Assembly (NCBI GenBank): GCA_934589065.1
Contig: CAKTNN010000012.1
Span: forward strand, 1 to 63,114
Direction: 5' to 3'
DNA length: 63,114 nt
DNA from: an uncultured Oscillospiraceae bacterium
GTDB lineage: Bacteria; Bacillota; Clostridia; Oscillospirales; Oscillospiraceae
Below the pieces are notes generated by a model, which was not told where the DNA came from, searched no databases, and saw nothing but the letters and a program-made list of their open reading frames with translations. The translations under genes and the position numbers were made by a program. Shown piece after piece: positions 27,314 through 35,515 of the stretch. The first letter of the stretch is position 1. Each line of letters opens with the position of its first letter.

Positions 27314-27366
27314 AAAACTGTCATTGCGAACCAGCTTCAAACCGGTTTGCAATGACAGTTTTTTTC
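27314..27366. repeat. Palindromic TCATTGCGA repeat acting as bidirectional terminator
   Basis: AAAACTGTCATTGCGAACC pairs with GGTTTGCAATGACAGTTTT (one mismatch) around an 11-base loop and ends in a T-run. It sits between convergent genes. The CTGTCATTGCGA motif is shared with 937-998 and resembles that in 38549-38651. Confidence 0.75.
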
Positions 27367-27374
27367 TTTTTGCC

Positions 27375-28451
27375 TTACAGCACGTGTACGCTCTCCGGGT
27401 CAAAGACCAGGGCGCATTTTTCGCCGACTCCGTAAACCCGTTTGTTCTTGGGGTTGGGGTCAGTCAGCTTTACAACGGTGTCGCCCACCTTTACATGGTA
27501 GTTCTGGTAGCTGCCCATAAAGCAGGACAGAATCACCTCGCAGGGAAGCTCACCCGTTTCTTCCAGGGCAGCTGCCTCGGGCCGGAGGACGATGGTGTAG
27601 TCCTTGCCGATTTCCATACCCGGTACGGCGGCAGCGTGGCAAATATTTCCGGCAATGTTAATCTGTGCCTTCCCGTCAGTGAGGGCTTCCAGCTTGCCCT
27701 TCAGGAAGTTGGCCTCGCCGATGAAGTCGGCAACAAATTCGTTTACGGGGTGATAGTAAATTTCCTGGGGAGAGCCGATCTGCTCCACCACACCGGAACG
27801 CATGATGATAATCCGGTCGGACAGGGCCATGGCCTCGCTCTGGTCGTGGGTGACGTAGATGGCGGTAATGCCCACCTCCTGCTGAATCCGGCGGATTTCC
27901 GTCCGCATGGTCACTCTCAACTTGGCGTCCAGGTTGGAAAGCGGCTCGTCAAACAGCAGCACGCTGGGCTCAATCACCAGGGCCCGGGCCAGAGCTACAC
28001 GCTGCTGCTGACCGCCGGAGAGCTGATTGGTCATACGGCCCTCCATGCCCTGGAGCTCAACCAGCTCCAAAATCCGCATTACCCGCTGCCTAATTTCATC
28101 CTTGGGAACATGGCGCAGCTTTAGGCCGTATGCTACATTGTCAAAGACATTGTAGTGGGGCAGCAGGGCGTAGCTTTGGAATACCATGGCGGTATCCCGC
28201 TTGTTGGGGGTCAGAGCATTGATGGGCTCATCCCCCAGGTAGATTTCGCCCTCGTCCGGGCTTTCAAAACCGGCGATCATGCGCAGGGTGGTGGTTTTGC
28301 CGCAGCCGGAGGGGCCCAGCAGGGTGATAAATTCACCGGGCTCAATGGTCAGGGAGTTGTCCTTTACGGCATAAAAATCCTTGCCGGTTTTGGGATCCTG
28401 ATAGATTTTGGAGATATGCTCCAGGCGCACGCCTTTTTTCTGTTTTTCCAT
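27375..28451 (-). CDS. ABC transporter ATPase, FbpC/PotA type
   Basis: 358 aa. Walker A LGPSGCGKTTTLRMI, Q-loop MVFQSYALLPHYNV, signature LSGGQQQRVALARAL, Walker B LLFDEPLSNLDAKLR, H-loop YVTHDQSEAM, and a C-terminal TOBE-like regulatory domain (about 245-358). It drives the importer formed by the two genes upstream. The class covers Fe3+, spermidine/putrescine, sulfate, thiamine and 2-aminoethylphosphonate systems; the two-in-one permease next to it points to the ferric/phosphonate group. Confidence 0.93.
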   Translation of the reverse strand: MEKQKKGVRLEHISKIYQDPKTGKDFYAVKDNSLTIEPGEFITLLGPSGCGKTTTLRMIAGFESPDEGEIYLGDEPINALTPNKRDTAMVFQSYALLPHYNVFDNVAYGLKLRHVPKDEIRQRVMRILELVELQGMEGRMTNQLSGGQQQRVALARALVIEPSVLLFDEPLSNLDAKLRVTMRTEIRRIQQEVGITAIYVTHDQSEAMALSDRIIIMRSGVVEQIGSPQEIYYHPVNEFVADFIGEANFLKGKLEALTDGKAQINIAGNICHAAAVPGMEIGKDYTIVLRPEAAALEETGELPCEVILSCFMGSYQNYHVKVGDTVVKLTDPNPKNKRVYGVGEKCALVFDPESVHVL

Positions 28452-28454
28452 GGC

Positions 28455-30167
28455 TTACTTGCCCTCCTTGATTTTTCTGCTTGTGCCGAAGTACTTTGTT
28501 ACCAGATTCATAAGCAGCACGCTTCCGTAGGTGATGCCGATGAGGATGGTGGCAAAGGCACAGGCGAGGCTATAGGAGCCCTTCTCGGCAAATTCGTTGA
28601 TCTGCACGGTGATCAGCAGGAACTGCGGGGTCACCAGCAGGATAATGGCGGAAATGGCGGTAATACTGCGGACAAAGGCCGTAACCAGACCGCTGAGGAA
28701 GGAGTCCTTAATGAGGGGCAGCGTCACCGTCAGGAAAACCCGGAAGCTGTCGGCGCCCATGTCGTAGGCGGATTCCTCAATGGATTTGTCAATCTGCCGC
28801 AGGGCGGAAATGCCGCTGCGCGTGCCGGTGGGCAGGGAGCGCACTACGAAGACGATAATCAGAATCAGTCCCGTGCCGTATAGCCCCTGCATCAGCCCCG
28901 TATGGAACAGGCCGCCGGAGAAGCCCCGGATATAGCCAACGCCTAAAACCGTGCCGGGCACAGCCATTGCCAGCATGGAGACGGCTTCAATAAAGCCCTT
29001 AGCCTTGAAATTCCGCTTTACCACCAGATAGGAGATGATCATGCTGAGCAGGGCCGTAATGGGGGCAGAAATCAGGCTGAGGATAAAGGAATCCCGGAAA
29101 GCCTGCAAGCCGTGGTAGCGGCTGAATACCAGCTTAAACCACTTGCCTGTCAGGGGGAAGAACTTAAAGCCCCAGGTGGGGAAGCAGGCGCCGATGGGCA
29201 CGCACAGGTACATCATAATGACGAACAGGGCAACCAGAGCGCACATTACCGTCAGGGGAATTTTTACGCTCTTGTCGGTAATGAGCATCCGTCCCCGGGA
29301 GGCCTTGCCGGTAAGGGTAGCGGCAGTCTTGCGCTCCAGATAATACTTCTGCACGGCAAACATACACAGAGTGATGCACAGCAGCACCACAGCCATGGCG
29401 GCAGCACCGGCCTTATCGTAAGCGCCGGTGATCTGCAGGTAGATGGTGGTTGCCAGAGTATCGTAGGAGCCGCCGATGATCATGGGGTTTGCAAAGTCGG
29501 CGATGGACTCAATAAAGGTAACCAGGAATGCGTTGCCCAGGCCCGGCAGCATCAGGGGCAGGGTCACACTGGTGAATACCTTCCAGCGGGAAGCGCCCAT
29601 ATCCCGGGCCGCCTCTTCCAGGGAGGGATCGATGTTCTTGAGCAGGCCCTTGAGCATCATGTAGCACACTGGGAAGAAGGTCAGCGTCTGAACAACGGCA
29701 ATACCCCAGAAGCCGTAGACGCTGTTGTCATAAATCCTCAGCAGGAACCGGGTGATGATACCGGCCTTGCCAAAGAGCATAATCATGGAAAGACTGAGAA
29801 CAAAGGGGGGCGAGACCACCGGCAGCATGGAGACCACCTTAAATAGTCCGCCGACAAATTTATCCATGCGGACGTAAACCTCCACATAGGCAAACAGCAG
29901 CCCCACCAGGGTGGACAGAATGCCCACCAAAAAGCCAACCTTCAAGGTGTTGGTGATGGCGTGGGTAAAGGAGGGCATGGCAAAAATCCGCCGGAATACA
30001 TTCAGGCTGAAGCCCCCGTCTCCCACAAAGCTGTCCACCAGAAGGATGGCAAGGGGATAGAGAATGAATAGAGTAAGGAATGTGATCAGCACGACAATGG
30101 TGGTGACCAGGATGGGGTCACCCATCAGTTTCTTTCGATCCAGTGCCGCACTTTGAGTCTTTGCCAT
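28455..30167 (-). CDS. ABC permease with two fused transmembrane domains, FbpB type
   Basis: 570 aa with about twelve membrane segments in two homologous halves. Each half has its own EAA loop: SLEEAARDMGASRWKVFTSV in the first and SIEESAYDMGADSFRVFLTV in the second. One chain thus replaces the permease dimer, as in FbpB-like iron or phosphonate importers. RBS AGGAGG. The stop lies 3 bases before the ATPase start. Confidence 0.93.
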   Translation of the reverse strand: MAKTQSAALDRKKLMGDPILVTTIVVLITFLTLFILYPLAILLVDSFVGDGGFSLNVFRRIFAMPSFTHAITNTLKVGFLVGILSTLVGLLFAYVEVYVRMDKFVGGLFKVVSMLPVVSPPFVLSLSMIMLFGKAGIITRFLLRIYDNSVYGFWGIAVVQTLTFFPVCYMMLKGLLKNIDPSLEEAARDMGASRWKVFTSVTLPLMLPGLGNAFLVTFIESIADFANPMIIGGSYDTLATTIYLQITGAYDKAGAAAMAVVLLCITLCMFAVQKYYLERKTAATLTGKASRGRMLITDKSVKIPLTVMCALVALFVIMMYLCVPIGACFPTWGFKFFPLTGKWFKLVFSRYHGLQAFRDSFILSLISAPITALLSMIISYLVVKRNFKAKGFIEAVSMLAMAVPGTVLGVGYIRGFSGGLFHTGLMQGLYGTGLILIIVFVVRSLPTGTRSGISALRQIDKSIEESAYDMGADSFRVFLTVTLPLIKDSFLSGLVTAFVRSITAISAIILLVTPQFLLITVQINEFAEKGSYSLACAFATILIGITYGSVLLMNLVTKYFGTSRKIKEGK

Positions 30168-30200
30168 AGGCGGATTCCCTCCTGACTTTTCTTTACAAAT

Positions 30201-30226
30201 AAGGCGGCGGCAGAAGCCGCCGCCTT
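30201..30226 (-). terminator. Hairpin between binding-protein and permease genes
   Basis: AAGGCGGCGGC and its exact complement flank a 4-base loop. On the minus strand only ATTTGT follows, so attenuation rather than full termination is likely. Confidence 0.75.
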
Positions 30227-30240
30227 ACAGTCGGTAAAAA

Positions 30241-31422
30241 TTACTCGGTCTTGAAGCGGTCTGCACCGGTGTCAGCGCCGCCGGCGTTCAGAGCAGCCAT
30301 AACCTCTTCTACGTAAGTGCCGATGTTGTTCTTGGCATCCTCAAAGTCATAGTCCATGACGTTGTCGGGATCCAGGCCAAACTGCATGGCAACCTCAGGC
30401 TGGGTAGCGTTGTCAATTACCAGGAACTGGTAAGAGCCGTTGTCCGCAGCCAGGTTTACACACTCGGGGGACAGGGCGTACTCGACCCACAGCTTAGCAG
30501 CGTTGGTGTGGGCAGCGCCCTTGAAGATGGCGGTAGCGCCAACCTCGAAGGAGGTGCCGCTGGAGGGAATTACCAGCTCAACATTGGTATAGCCGTTATC
30601 GACGATCTGGGTGATGCCGTCATGCAGGAAGCCGATGCCAATGACGCACTCGCCGGTGCCAACGTTCTTGGAGGGGCCGGAGCCGGACTTGGTGTAAACT
30701 TCGATGTTCTTGTCCAGGTCTACCAGGTACTGGATACCTTCGTCATGACCGTACTTCTGGATCATGGTGTTGATAACCAGCTTGGCGGTACCGGCGGTAT
30801 TGTAATTGGACAGCCAGATGAGGCCCTGATACTCAGGCTTCAGAAGGTCCTGCCAGTCGGCGGGAGCTTCCAGGTTCATACGGGCCAGCTCGTCGGAATT
30901 GACCATGAAACCCAGGATGCCCTTGTAGATGCCGTACCACTTGCCGTCGGGATCCTTGTACATATCGCTGAGCAGGTGGGAAGCGTTCTGTGCGGCATAA
31001 GTCTCCAGCAGGTCTTCCTTAGCCAGGACGTTGTAGGGGTCGGTGGTGCCGCCGAACCAGACATCGGCAGAGGGGTTGCCCTTCTCTTCTTCGATCTTGG
31101 CCTGAACCTCACCGGTGGACAGACGCTGATAGTTGACCTTGATGCCGAATACATCCTGGAAGTGCTCGCAGGCAGCAGCCAGATACTCCTCTTCGCAGGA
31201 GCCGTAAACGGTCAGCTCACCCTCAGCCTGAGCAGCGGCGATGAGATCGTCCATGCCGTCAAAATAGCTGGGATACTTGCTTTCTTCCTTGGGAGCCTCG
31301 GTAGCAGCGGGCGCGTCTACACCGGCAGCAGCCGTGGTAGCGGGAGCCTCGGTCTTACCGCCGCAGGCGGCAAGGGACAGTACCATTGCCAAAGCCAGAA
31401 GCAGTGCAAGATATTTTTTCAT
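30241..31422 (-). CDS. ABC substrate-binding lipoprotein, ferric/phosphonate type
   Basis: 393 aa. Lipoprotein signal MKKYLALLLALAMVLSLAAC, an Ala/Thr/Pro/Glu linker (about 24-50), then a cluster-D type binding protein: ELTVYGSCEEEYLAAACEHFQ, FGIKVNYQRLSTGEVQAKI, ADVWFGGTTDPYN. FbpA proteins bind iron through two adjacent tyrosines; no such pair is obvious here, so iron is not established. 2-Aminoethylphosphonate or another anion complex is possible. It is first in its operon with a good promoter. Confidence 0.88.
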   Translation of the reverse strand: MKKYLALLLALAMVLSLAACGGKTEAPATTAAAGVDAPAATEAPKEESKYPSYFDGMDDLIAAAQAEGELTVYGSCEEEYLAAACEHFQDVFGIKVNYQRLSTGEVQAKIEEEKGNPSADVWFGGTTDPYNVLAKEDLLETYAAQNASHLLSDMYKDPDGKWYGIYKGILGFMVNSDELARMNLEAPADWQDLLKPEYQGLIWLSNYNTAGTAKLVINTMIQKYGHDEGIQYLVDLDKNIEVYTKSGSGPSKNVGTGECVIGIGFLHDGITQIVDNGYTNVELVIPSSGTSFEVGATAIFKGAAHTNAAKLWVEYALSPECVNLAADNGSYQFLVIDNATQPEVAMQFGLDPDNVMDYDFEDAKNNIGTYVEEVMAALNAGGADTGADRFKTE

Positions 31423-31476
31423 ATCATTTTCCTCCGTTCCATATTATTCCGGCATGGCTGCCGGATGGATGCCATC

Positions 31477-31505
31477 ATTATAAACAGAAAGACGTTATTT
31501 GTCAA
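31477..31505 (-). promoter_or_regulatory. Sigma-A promoter of the ferric/phosphonate-type ABC operon
   Basis: On the minus strand TTGACA (31505-31500), a 17-base spacer, then a perfect TATAAT (31482-31477). Confidence 0.88.
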
Positions 31506-31673
31506 TCCTGACAGAAATATAATTTATCAAATTCTCGAATTTGTCTAATATGAATAGAATGATGGCGAAAATATGCGCCATGGGCCCGGAATTTGTGCAG
31601 TATATTGGAAGAGCCTTCGAAATAAAGAGGAATGCATTTGTGCCGAAAAAGTCAGGCATAAAAGGAAAAAGTA

Positions 31674-31682
31674 TGTTATAAT
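31674..31682 (+). promoter_or_regulatory. Extended -10 promoter of ogt
   Basis: TGTTATAAT (TG-N-TATAAT) about 80 bases before the start codon, with no convincing -35. Confidence 0.55.
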
Positions 31683-31760
31683 CATTTTTATAAAGCGCGG
31701 AAAGCACGCTTATCCTGTAAAATCCGGGTATGGGACACAGGCAAAAAAGGAGAAAAGAAA

Positions 31761-32303
31761 ATGGTTTCTATGTGGCGCTATCCATCCCCTCTGGGCGGCA
31801 TTTTCCTGACGGCGGGTGACCTGGGACTGACGGGATTGTGGTTTGAGGGGCAAACCCACAATACCGATCGCCTTCCCCTGGAGTACCGGGAGGAGCAGAC
31901 CCCGATCCTTTTGGAAACGGCGCATTGGCTGGATATTTACTTTTCCGGAGAAGTGCCGGGCTTTCTGCCGCCGCTGCACCCTGTTGGGACGGCATTTCGC
32001 CAGGCGGTTTGGCAAATACTCCTGGAGATCCCCTATGGGCAGACCGCAACCTATGGCGGCCTTGCTGCCCGGCTTGCCCGGGAACGGGGAATTCCCCGAA
32101 TGTCTGCCCAGGCAATCGGCGGCGCGGTGGGAGACAACCCCATTGCCCTGATTATTCCCTGCCACCGGGTGGTGGGAGCAGATGGAAGCCTCACCGGCTA
32201 CGCCGGCGGCCTGGGCCGAAAACGAAAGCTGCTGGAACTGGAAAAGATAGTTCCCTTGCCTTGTGGCGTAACAAGAGGAACAAACAACAGACCCAATACG
32301 TAA
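31761..32303 (+). CDS. ogt: Methylated-DNA--protein-cysteine methyltransferase
   Basis: 180 aa, RBS AAGGAG. It repairs O6-alkylguanine by irreversible transfer to its own cysteine. The C-terminal DNA-binding domain has GTAFRQAVWQILLEIPYGQTATYGGLA (split here by reading order: FRQAVWQ, IPYGQT), AIGGAVGDNPIALIIPCHRVVG with acceptor Cys134, and TGYAGGLGRKRKLLELE. The N-terminal domain lacks Ada-type sequence. It is a single-gene unit with its own terminator. Confidence 0.95.
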   Translation: MVSMWRYPSPLGGIFLTAGDLGLTGLWFEGQTHNTDRLPLEYREEQTPILLETAHWLDIYFSGEVPGFLPPLHPVGTAFRQAVWQILLEIPYGQTATYGGLAARLARERGIPRMSAQAIGGAVGDNPIALIIPCHRVVGADGSLTGYAGGLGRKRKLLELEKIVPLPCGVTRGTNNRPNT

Positions 32304-32379
32304 AAAATTTTCTGTTATAATTGACAGTATTATAGCTAAAGATTCCACGGCTTGGCAAAAATGGAGTTTGGATAAAGCA

Positions 32380-32418
32380 CCCCGCTACAGCTCAATTTTG
32401 AGTGTAGCGGGGCATTTT
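32380..32418. terminator. Bidirectional terminator between ogt and the patatin gene
   Basis: CCCCGCTACA pairs with TGTAGCGGGG around a loop that itself contains CTCAATTTTGAG. A T-run follows on the plus strand, and the genes are convergent. Confidence 0.82.
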
Positions 32419-32505
32419 GGCTTAACTTAGTGACATTGTGTTCGGAATGGCATTTGTTTTTTGTATGTGTTTTTTGTTTTTGGAACAGCCGCTATCTGCC
32501 CTTTG

Positions 32506-33411
32506 TTATACCGGCATTTCCAGGTAGGCAGAGAGCCCATCCAGGCAGTTCAGGGCATCGGTATAGCCCTGCCAGTACAGAGCCCCCAGCTTTTCCATGT
32601 TTCCCTCTACTCTGGATACGGCAATGGGACGGGTGGGGGCAAGGACAAAAATCCGTCCCTCTTTTTCCAGCTCTTCCAATTCATCGCACAGGCTGTTGTA
32701 GGTCAGGGGCATCCGGTCAACGCTTCTGGCAAATTCGGGCCAGCGGCGGTAGACCTGCTCGGCGGTATTGCGCTCCTTGGGCTTTTTCCGGAAAGCCCGG
32801 TGCCGGGTGCGGATTACGATGATCTTTTTGTAGCCCTGGCCCAGCGCCCAGTGGATGGGAATGCCGCAGCTGCACCCGCCATCCAGGCAGGGCACGCCGT
32901 CCACATCCACCATAGGGGTTACAAAGGGCATGGAGGCTGAGGCCTTTACCGCGGAAAAGATATCGCACTGCCCCCGCTCCCAGTAGACGGGCTCGCCTGT
33001 GCGGCAATCGGTGGCCTCTGCAATGAAGCGGCGGTTGGGGTCCAGAAACCGGGCGGTATTCAGGGGCTCGATGGCATCGTAATCCTTTAACAGATAGTCC
33101 AGACGAATGAGACTTTTGCTTTTTCGCAGAGCTCCGGGGCCAATGTAGTCCTTATCGTGGCGGTGGCCCAGGTTGGCCCGGGCGGAGCGACCGATTTGCC
33201 CGCTGACGTAGCTGATGCCGCCCAGCGCTCCGGCGCTGACGCCGATGGTGCAGGAAAAATTCAGGTCACGCTGCATCCAGGCATCCAGAGCCCCCTGGGT
33301 ATACAGTCCCCGGAAAGCACCGCCCTCCAGCACCAGGCAGCCCTCAATAAGCCGATCGGAGGTCATTCCCGATGGAATGCTGCCAAGAGACGCGTATACT
33401 TCTTCTTTCAT
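32506..33411 (-). CDS. Patatin-like phospholipase
   Basis: 301 aa from the ATG at 33411 (AGGAGG); the longer frame has no RBS. It is a serine acyl hydrolase with a Ser-Asp dyad. Motifs: oxyanion loop LEGGAFRGLYTQG, nucleophile elbow GVSAG with Ser59, and CLDGG containing the catalytic Asp. The arrangement fits the bacterial YjjU/RssA-like patatins. The substrate (phospholipid or neutral lipid) is unknown. No signal peptide was seen, so it is probably cytosolic. Confidence 0.9.
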   Translation of the reverse strand: MKEEVYASLGSIPSGMTSDRLIEGCLVLEGGAFRGLYTQGALDAWMQRDLNFSCTIGVSAGALGGISYVSGQIGRSARANLGHRHDKDYIGPGALRKSKSLIRLDYLLKDYDAIEPLNTARFLDPNRRFIAEATDCRTGEPVYWERGQCDIFSAVKASASMPFVTPMVDVDGVPCLDGGCSCGIPIHWALGQGYKKIIVIRTRHRAFRKKPKERNTAEQVYRRWPEFARSVDRMPLTYNSLCDELEELEKEGRIFVLAPTRPIAVSRVEGNMEKLGALYWQGYTDALNCLDGLSAYLEMPV

Positions 33412-33480
33412 CGTTGTCCCTCCTATAGGATTTTGCCTGCATTTTATCAGAGCTTCCTGAAAAAAGCAAGAGGGAAACAA

Positions 33481-33510
33481 CAATGGGCTGCCCAAGCGGA
33501 CAGCCCATTG
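33481..33510 (-). terminator. Terminator after the transketolase genes
   Basis: CAATGGGCTG and CAGCCCATTG flank a 10-base loop; TTGTTGTTT follows on the minus strand. Confidence 0.78.
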
Positions 33511-33520
33511 AAAAACAAAA

Positions 33521-34462
33521 TTACTTGCCCAGCAGTGCCTTGGTCTGGGCGACAATGTTGTCGGCGCACAGGCCGAATGCCTTCAGCAGAGCTGCGGCGG
33601 GGCCGGAGTGACCGAACTCATCGTTGACGCCAATGCGCTTGACGGGCACGGGATAGGTCTCGCTGAGGAAGCTGCATACAGCCTCGCCCAGACCGCCGAT
33701 GATGTTGTGCTCTTCCACGGTGACGATCTTGCCGCACTTCTTGGCAGCAGCCAGGACAAGCTCGTTATCCAGAGGCTTGATGGTAGCCATATTGATGACC
33801 ATGGCGTCAATGCCGGCTTCGCTCAGGGCCTTGCCTGCTTCAATGGCTTCGGGAACCATGATGCCGGTGGCGATGATGGCAACATCCTTGCCGTCTCTCA
33901 GCACTTCGCCCTTGCCGATTTCAAAGTGGTAGCCCTCCTCGTGGAATACGGGGGTGGCGGCACGACCGAAACGCATATATACAGGGCCTTCCATCTGATA
34001 GGCGGCCTTGACCATAGCCCGGGCTTCCACATCGTCGGCAGGGCACATAACGGTCATGCCAGGGATGGTGCGCATCAGGGCAAAGTCCTCGCAGCACTGG
34101 TGGGAAGCGCCGTCTTCACCCACGGAGATGCCGCCGTGGGTAGCGCCGATCTTCACATTCAGGTGGGGATAGCCGATGGTGTTGCGGATCTGCTCGTAGG
34201 CGCGGCCTGCGGCAAACATTGCAAAGGTGGCGGCGAAGGGAACCAGACCCATGGTGGACAGGCCGGCAGCCACATTTACCATGTTGGCTTCCTGAATGCC
34301 GCAGTCAAAGAAACGGTCGGGGTGGGCCTTTTTGAAGGTACCGGTCTTGGTAGCGCCTGCCAGGTCGGCATCCAGAACCACCAGATTGTCGTATTCGTCA
34401 CCCAGTTCCTTCAGTGCATTGCCATAGCTGTCGCGGGTAGCGACCTTCTTTACATCTGCCAT
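33521..34462 (-). CDS. Transketolase, C-terminal subunit
   Basis: 313 aa. It holds the pyrimidine-binding and C-terminal domains of a split transketolase: VATRDSYGNAL, DADLAGATKTG, DRFFDCGIQEANMVNVAAGL (with the cofactor-activating Glu), ATHGGISVGEDGASHQ and EEHNIIGGLG. It acts with the N-terminal subunit on xylulose 5-phosphate and other ketoses in the non-oxidative pentose phosphate pathway. It starts 3 bases after the partner's stop with GAGGAGG, so 1:1 synthesis is likely. Confidence 0.95.
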   Translation of the reverse strand: MADVKKVATRDSYGNALKELGDEYDNLVVLDADLAGATKTGTFKKAHPDRFFDCGIQEANMVNVAAGLSTMGLVPFAATFAMFAAGRAYEQIRNTIGYPHLNVKIGATHGGISVGEDGASHQCCEDFALMRTIPGMTVMCPADDVEARAMVKAAYQMEGPVYMRFGRAATPVFHEEGYHFEIGKGEVLRDGKDVAIIATGIMVPEAIEAGKALSEAGIDAMVINMATIKPLDNELVLAAAKKCGKIVTVEEHNIIGGLGEAVCSFLSETYPVPVKRIGVNDEFGHSGPAAALLKAFGLCADNIVAQTKALLGK

Positions 34463-34465
34463 GAT

Positions 34466-35317
34466 TTAGCCCTCCTCAATTGCCTGACGGGCTGCGGCAA
34501 GCTCAGCCATCGCCTGTGCGTACTCTTCATCATTGGGTGCCTTGCCGTGCCAACCGGCCTGATTTTCCATGTAGGAAACGCCCTTGCCCTTGACGGTCTT
34601 CATCAGAATGGCGGTGGGCTTGCCGGTGCCGTGATTGGCGTGGAATTTCTCCATTGCCTTTTCAATGTCATCAAAGCTGTGACCGTCGATGGCAACGACA
34701 TCGCAGCCGAAGGCTTCAAACTTCTTGTCTACGGGGGCGGTGTTCATAACGTCGCAGGTGCGGCCGTCGATCTGCAGGCCGTTCAGGTCAACAATGATGC
34801 AAAGATTATCCAGCTTATAGTGGGCGGCAAACATGGTTGCTTCCCAAATCTGGCCCTCTGCCAGCTCGCCGTCACCCAGGACGGAATAGACGTTTACGTC
34901 CTTGCCCAGGAACTTGGCGCCCTTTGCCATACCGGCAGCGGCGGACAGACCCTGGCCCAGAGAACCGGTGGACATATCGACGCCGGGAACGGTATTCATA
35001 TTGGGATGGCCCTGGAGATAGGAATCAATGTGCCGCAGGGTGGGCAGATCTTCCACAGGGAAGTAGCCCCGGTTTGCCAGTGCGCTGTACAGGCCGGGAG
35101 CGGTGTGGCCCTTGGACAGCACGAAACGGTCGCGATCCTCCCACTTGGGGTTCTTGGGGTCGATGCGCATTTCCTTAAAGTACAGATAGGTAAACATATC
35201 CGCAGCGGACAGACTGCCGCCGGGATGCCCGGACTTTGCCCCATGGGTAGCGGTGACGATGCCCTCACGCACCTTCACGGCCTCCAGCTGCAGTTGCTTT
35301 CTTTCTTCTGAGGTCAT
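34466..35317 (-). CDS. Transketolase, N-terminal subunit
   Basis: 283 aa thiamine-diphosphate-binding domain: SGHPGGSLSAADM, LSKGHTAPGLYSAL, GSLGQGLSAAAGMA, and the TPP/metal motif GDGELAEGQIWEA with DLNGLQIDG. It forms a complex with the downstream subunit. Two-gene transketolases are usual in Clostridia and archaea. The promoter is at 35423-35451. Confidence 0.95.
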   Translation of the reverse strand: MTSEERKQLQLEAVKVREGIVTATHGAKSGHPGGSLSAADMFTYLYFKEMRIDPKNPKWEDRDRFVLSKGHTAPGLYSALANRGYFPVEDLPTLRHIDSYLQGHPNMNTVPGVDMSTGSLGQGLSAAAGMAKGAKFLGKDVNVYSVLGDGELAEGQIWEATMFAAHYKLDNLCIIVDLNGLQIDGRTCDVMNTAPVDKKFEAFGCDVVAIDGHSFDDIEKAMEKFHANHGTGKPTAILMKTVKGKGVSYMENQAGWHGKAPNDEEYAQAMAELAAARQAIEEG

Positions 35318-35422
35318 AATGTTTTACACACCCTTCTATTACACTTCATTGGACTGCTCCGGGCCTTCTGAGCACTGCAAAGAGCCCGCCGGGAACCCGG
35401 CGCGGAAGCGTCCTTTGCGTTT

Positions 35423-35451
35423 ATTATATCGGATTTTACCGGAATAATCAA
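35423..35451 (-). promoter_or_regulatory. Sigma-A promoter of the transketolase operon
   Basis: TTGATT (35451-35446), a 17-base spacer, then TATAAT (35428-35423) on the minus strand. The leader of about 100 bases contains a GC stem (GCCGGG-TTC-CCGGC, about 35388-35402). Confidence 0.78.
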
Positions 35452-35515
35452 GGCTGGCCTTCCCTGCAATGCTTGCTTTTTCCTGGCATTTTGCACGAAA
35501 ATCCCACCGGAAATT

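Larger units (their letters stand above)
31423..31760. other. Divergent intergenic region, 338 bases
   Basis: It is AT-rich and holds the minus-strand promoter at 31477-31505 and the plus-strand -10 at 31674-31682. A 70-codon open frame on the minus strand (31495-31707) has no RBS or recognisable sequence, and I do not call it. Nothing else was seen. Confidence 0.6.

Noticed and set aside
27375..28451. The FbpC/PotA-like ATPase as the missing ATPase of the sugar importers
   Set aside because: It is last in a complete importer operon of its own and more than 13 kb away; MsmX-type proteins are usually encoded alone. It cannot be fully excluded.
33608..35311. A 567-codon open frame antisense to both transketolase genes
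   Set aside because: Shadow frame; the transketolase reading is certain.
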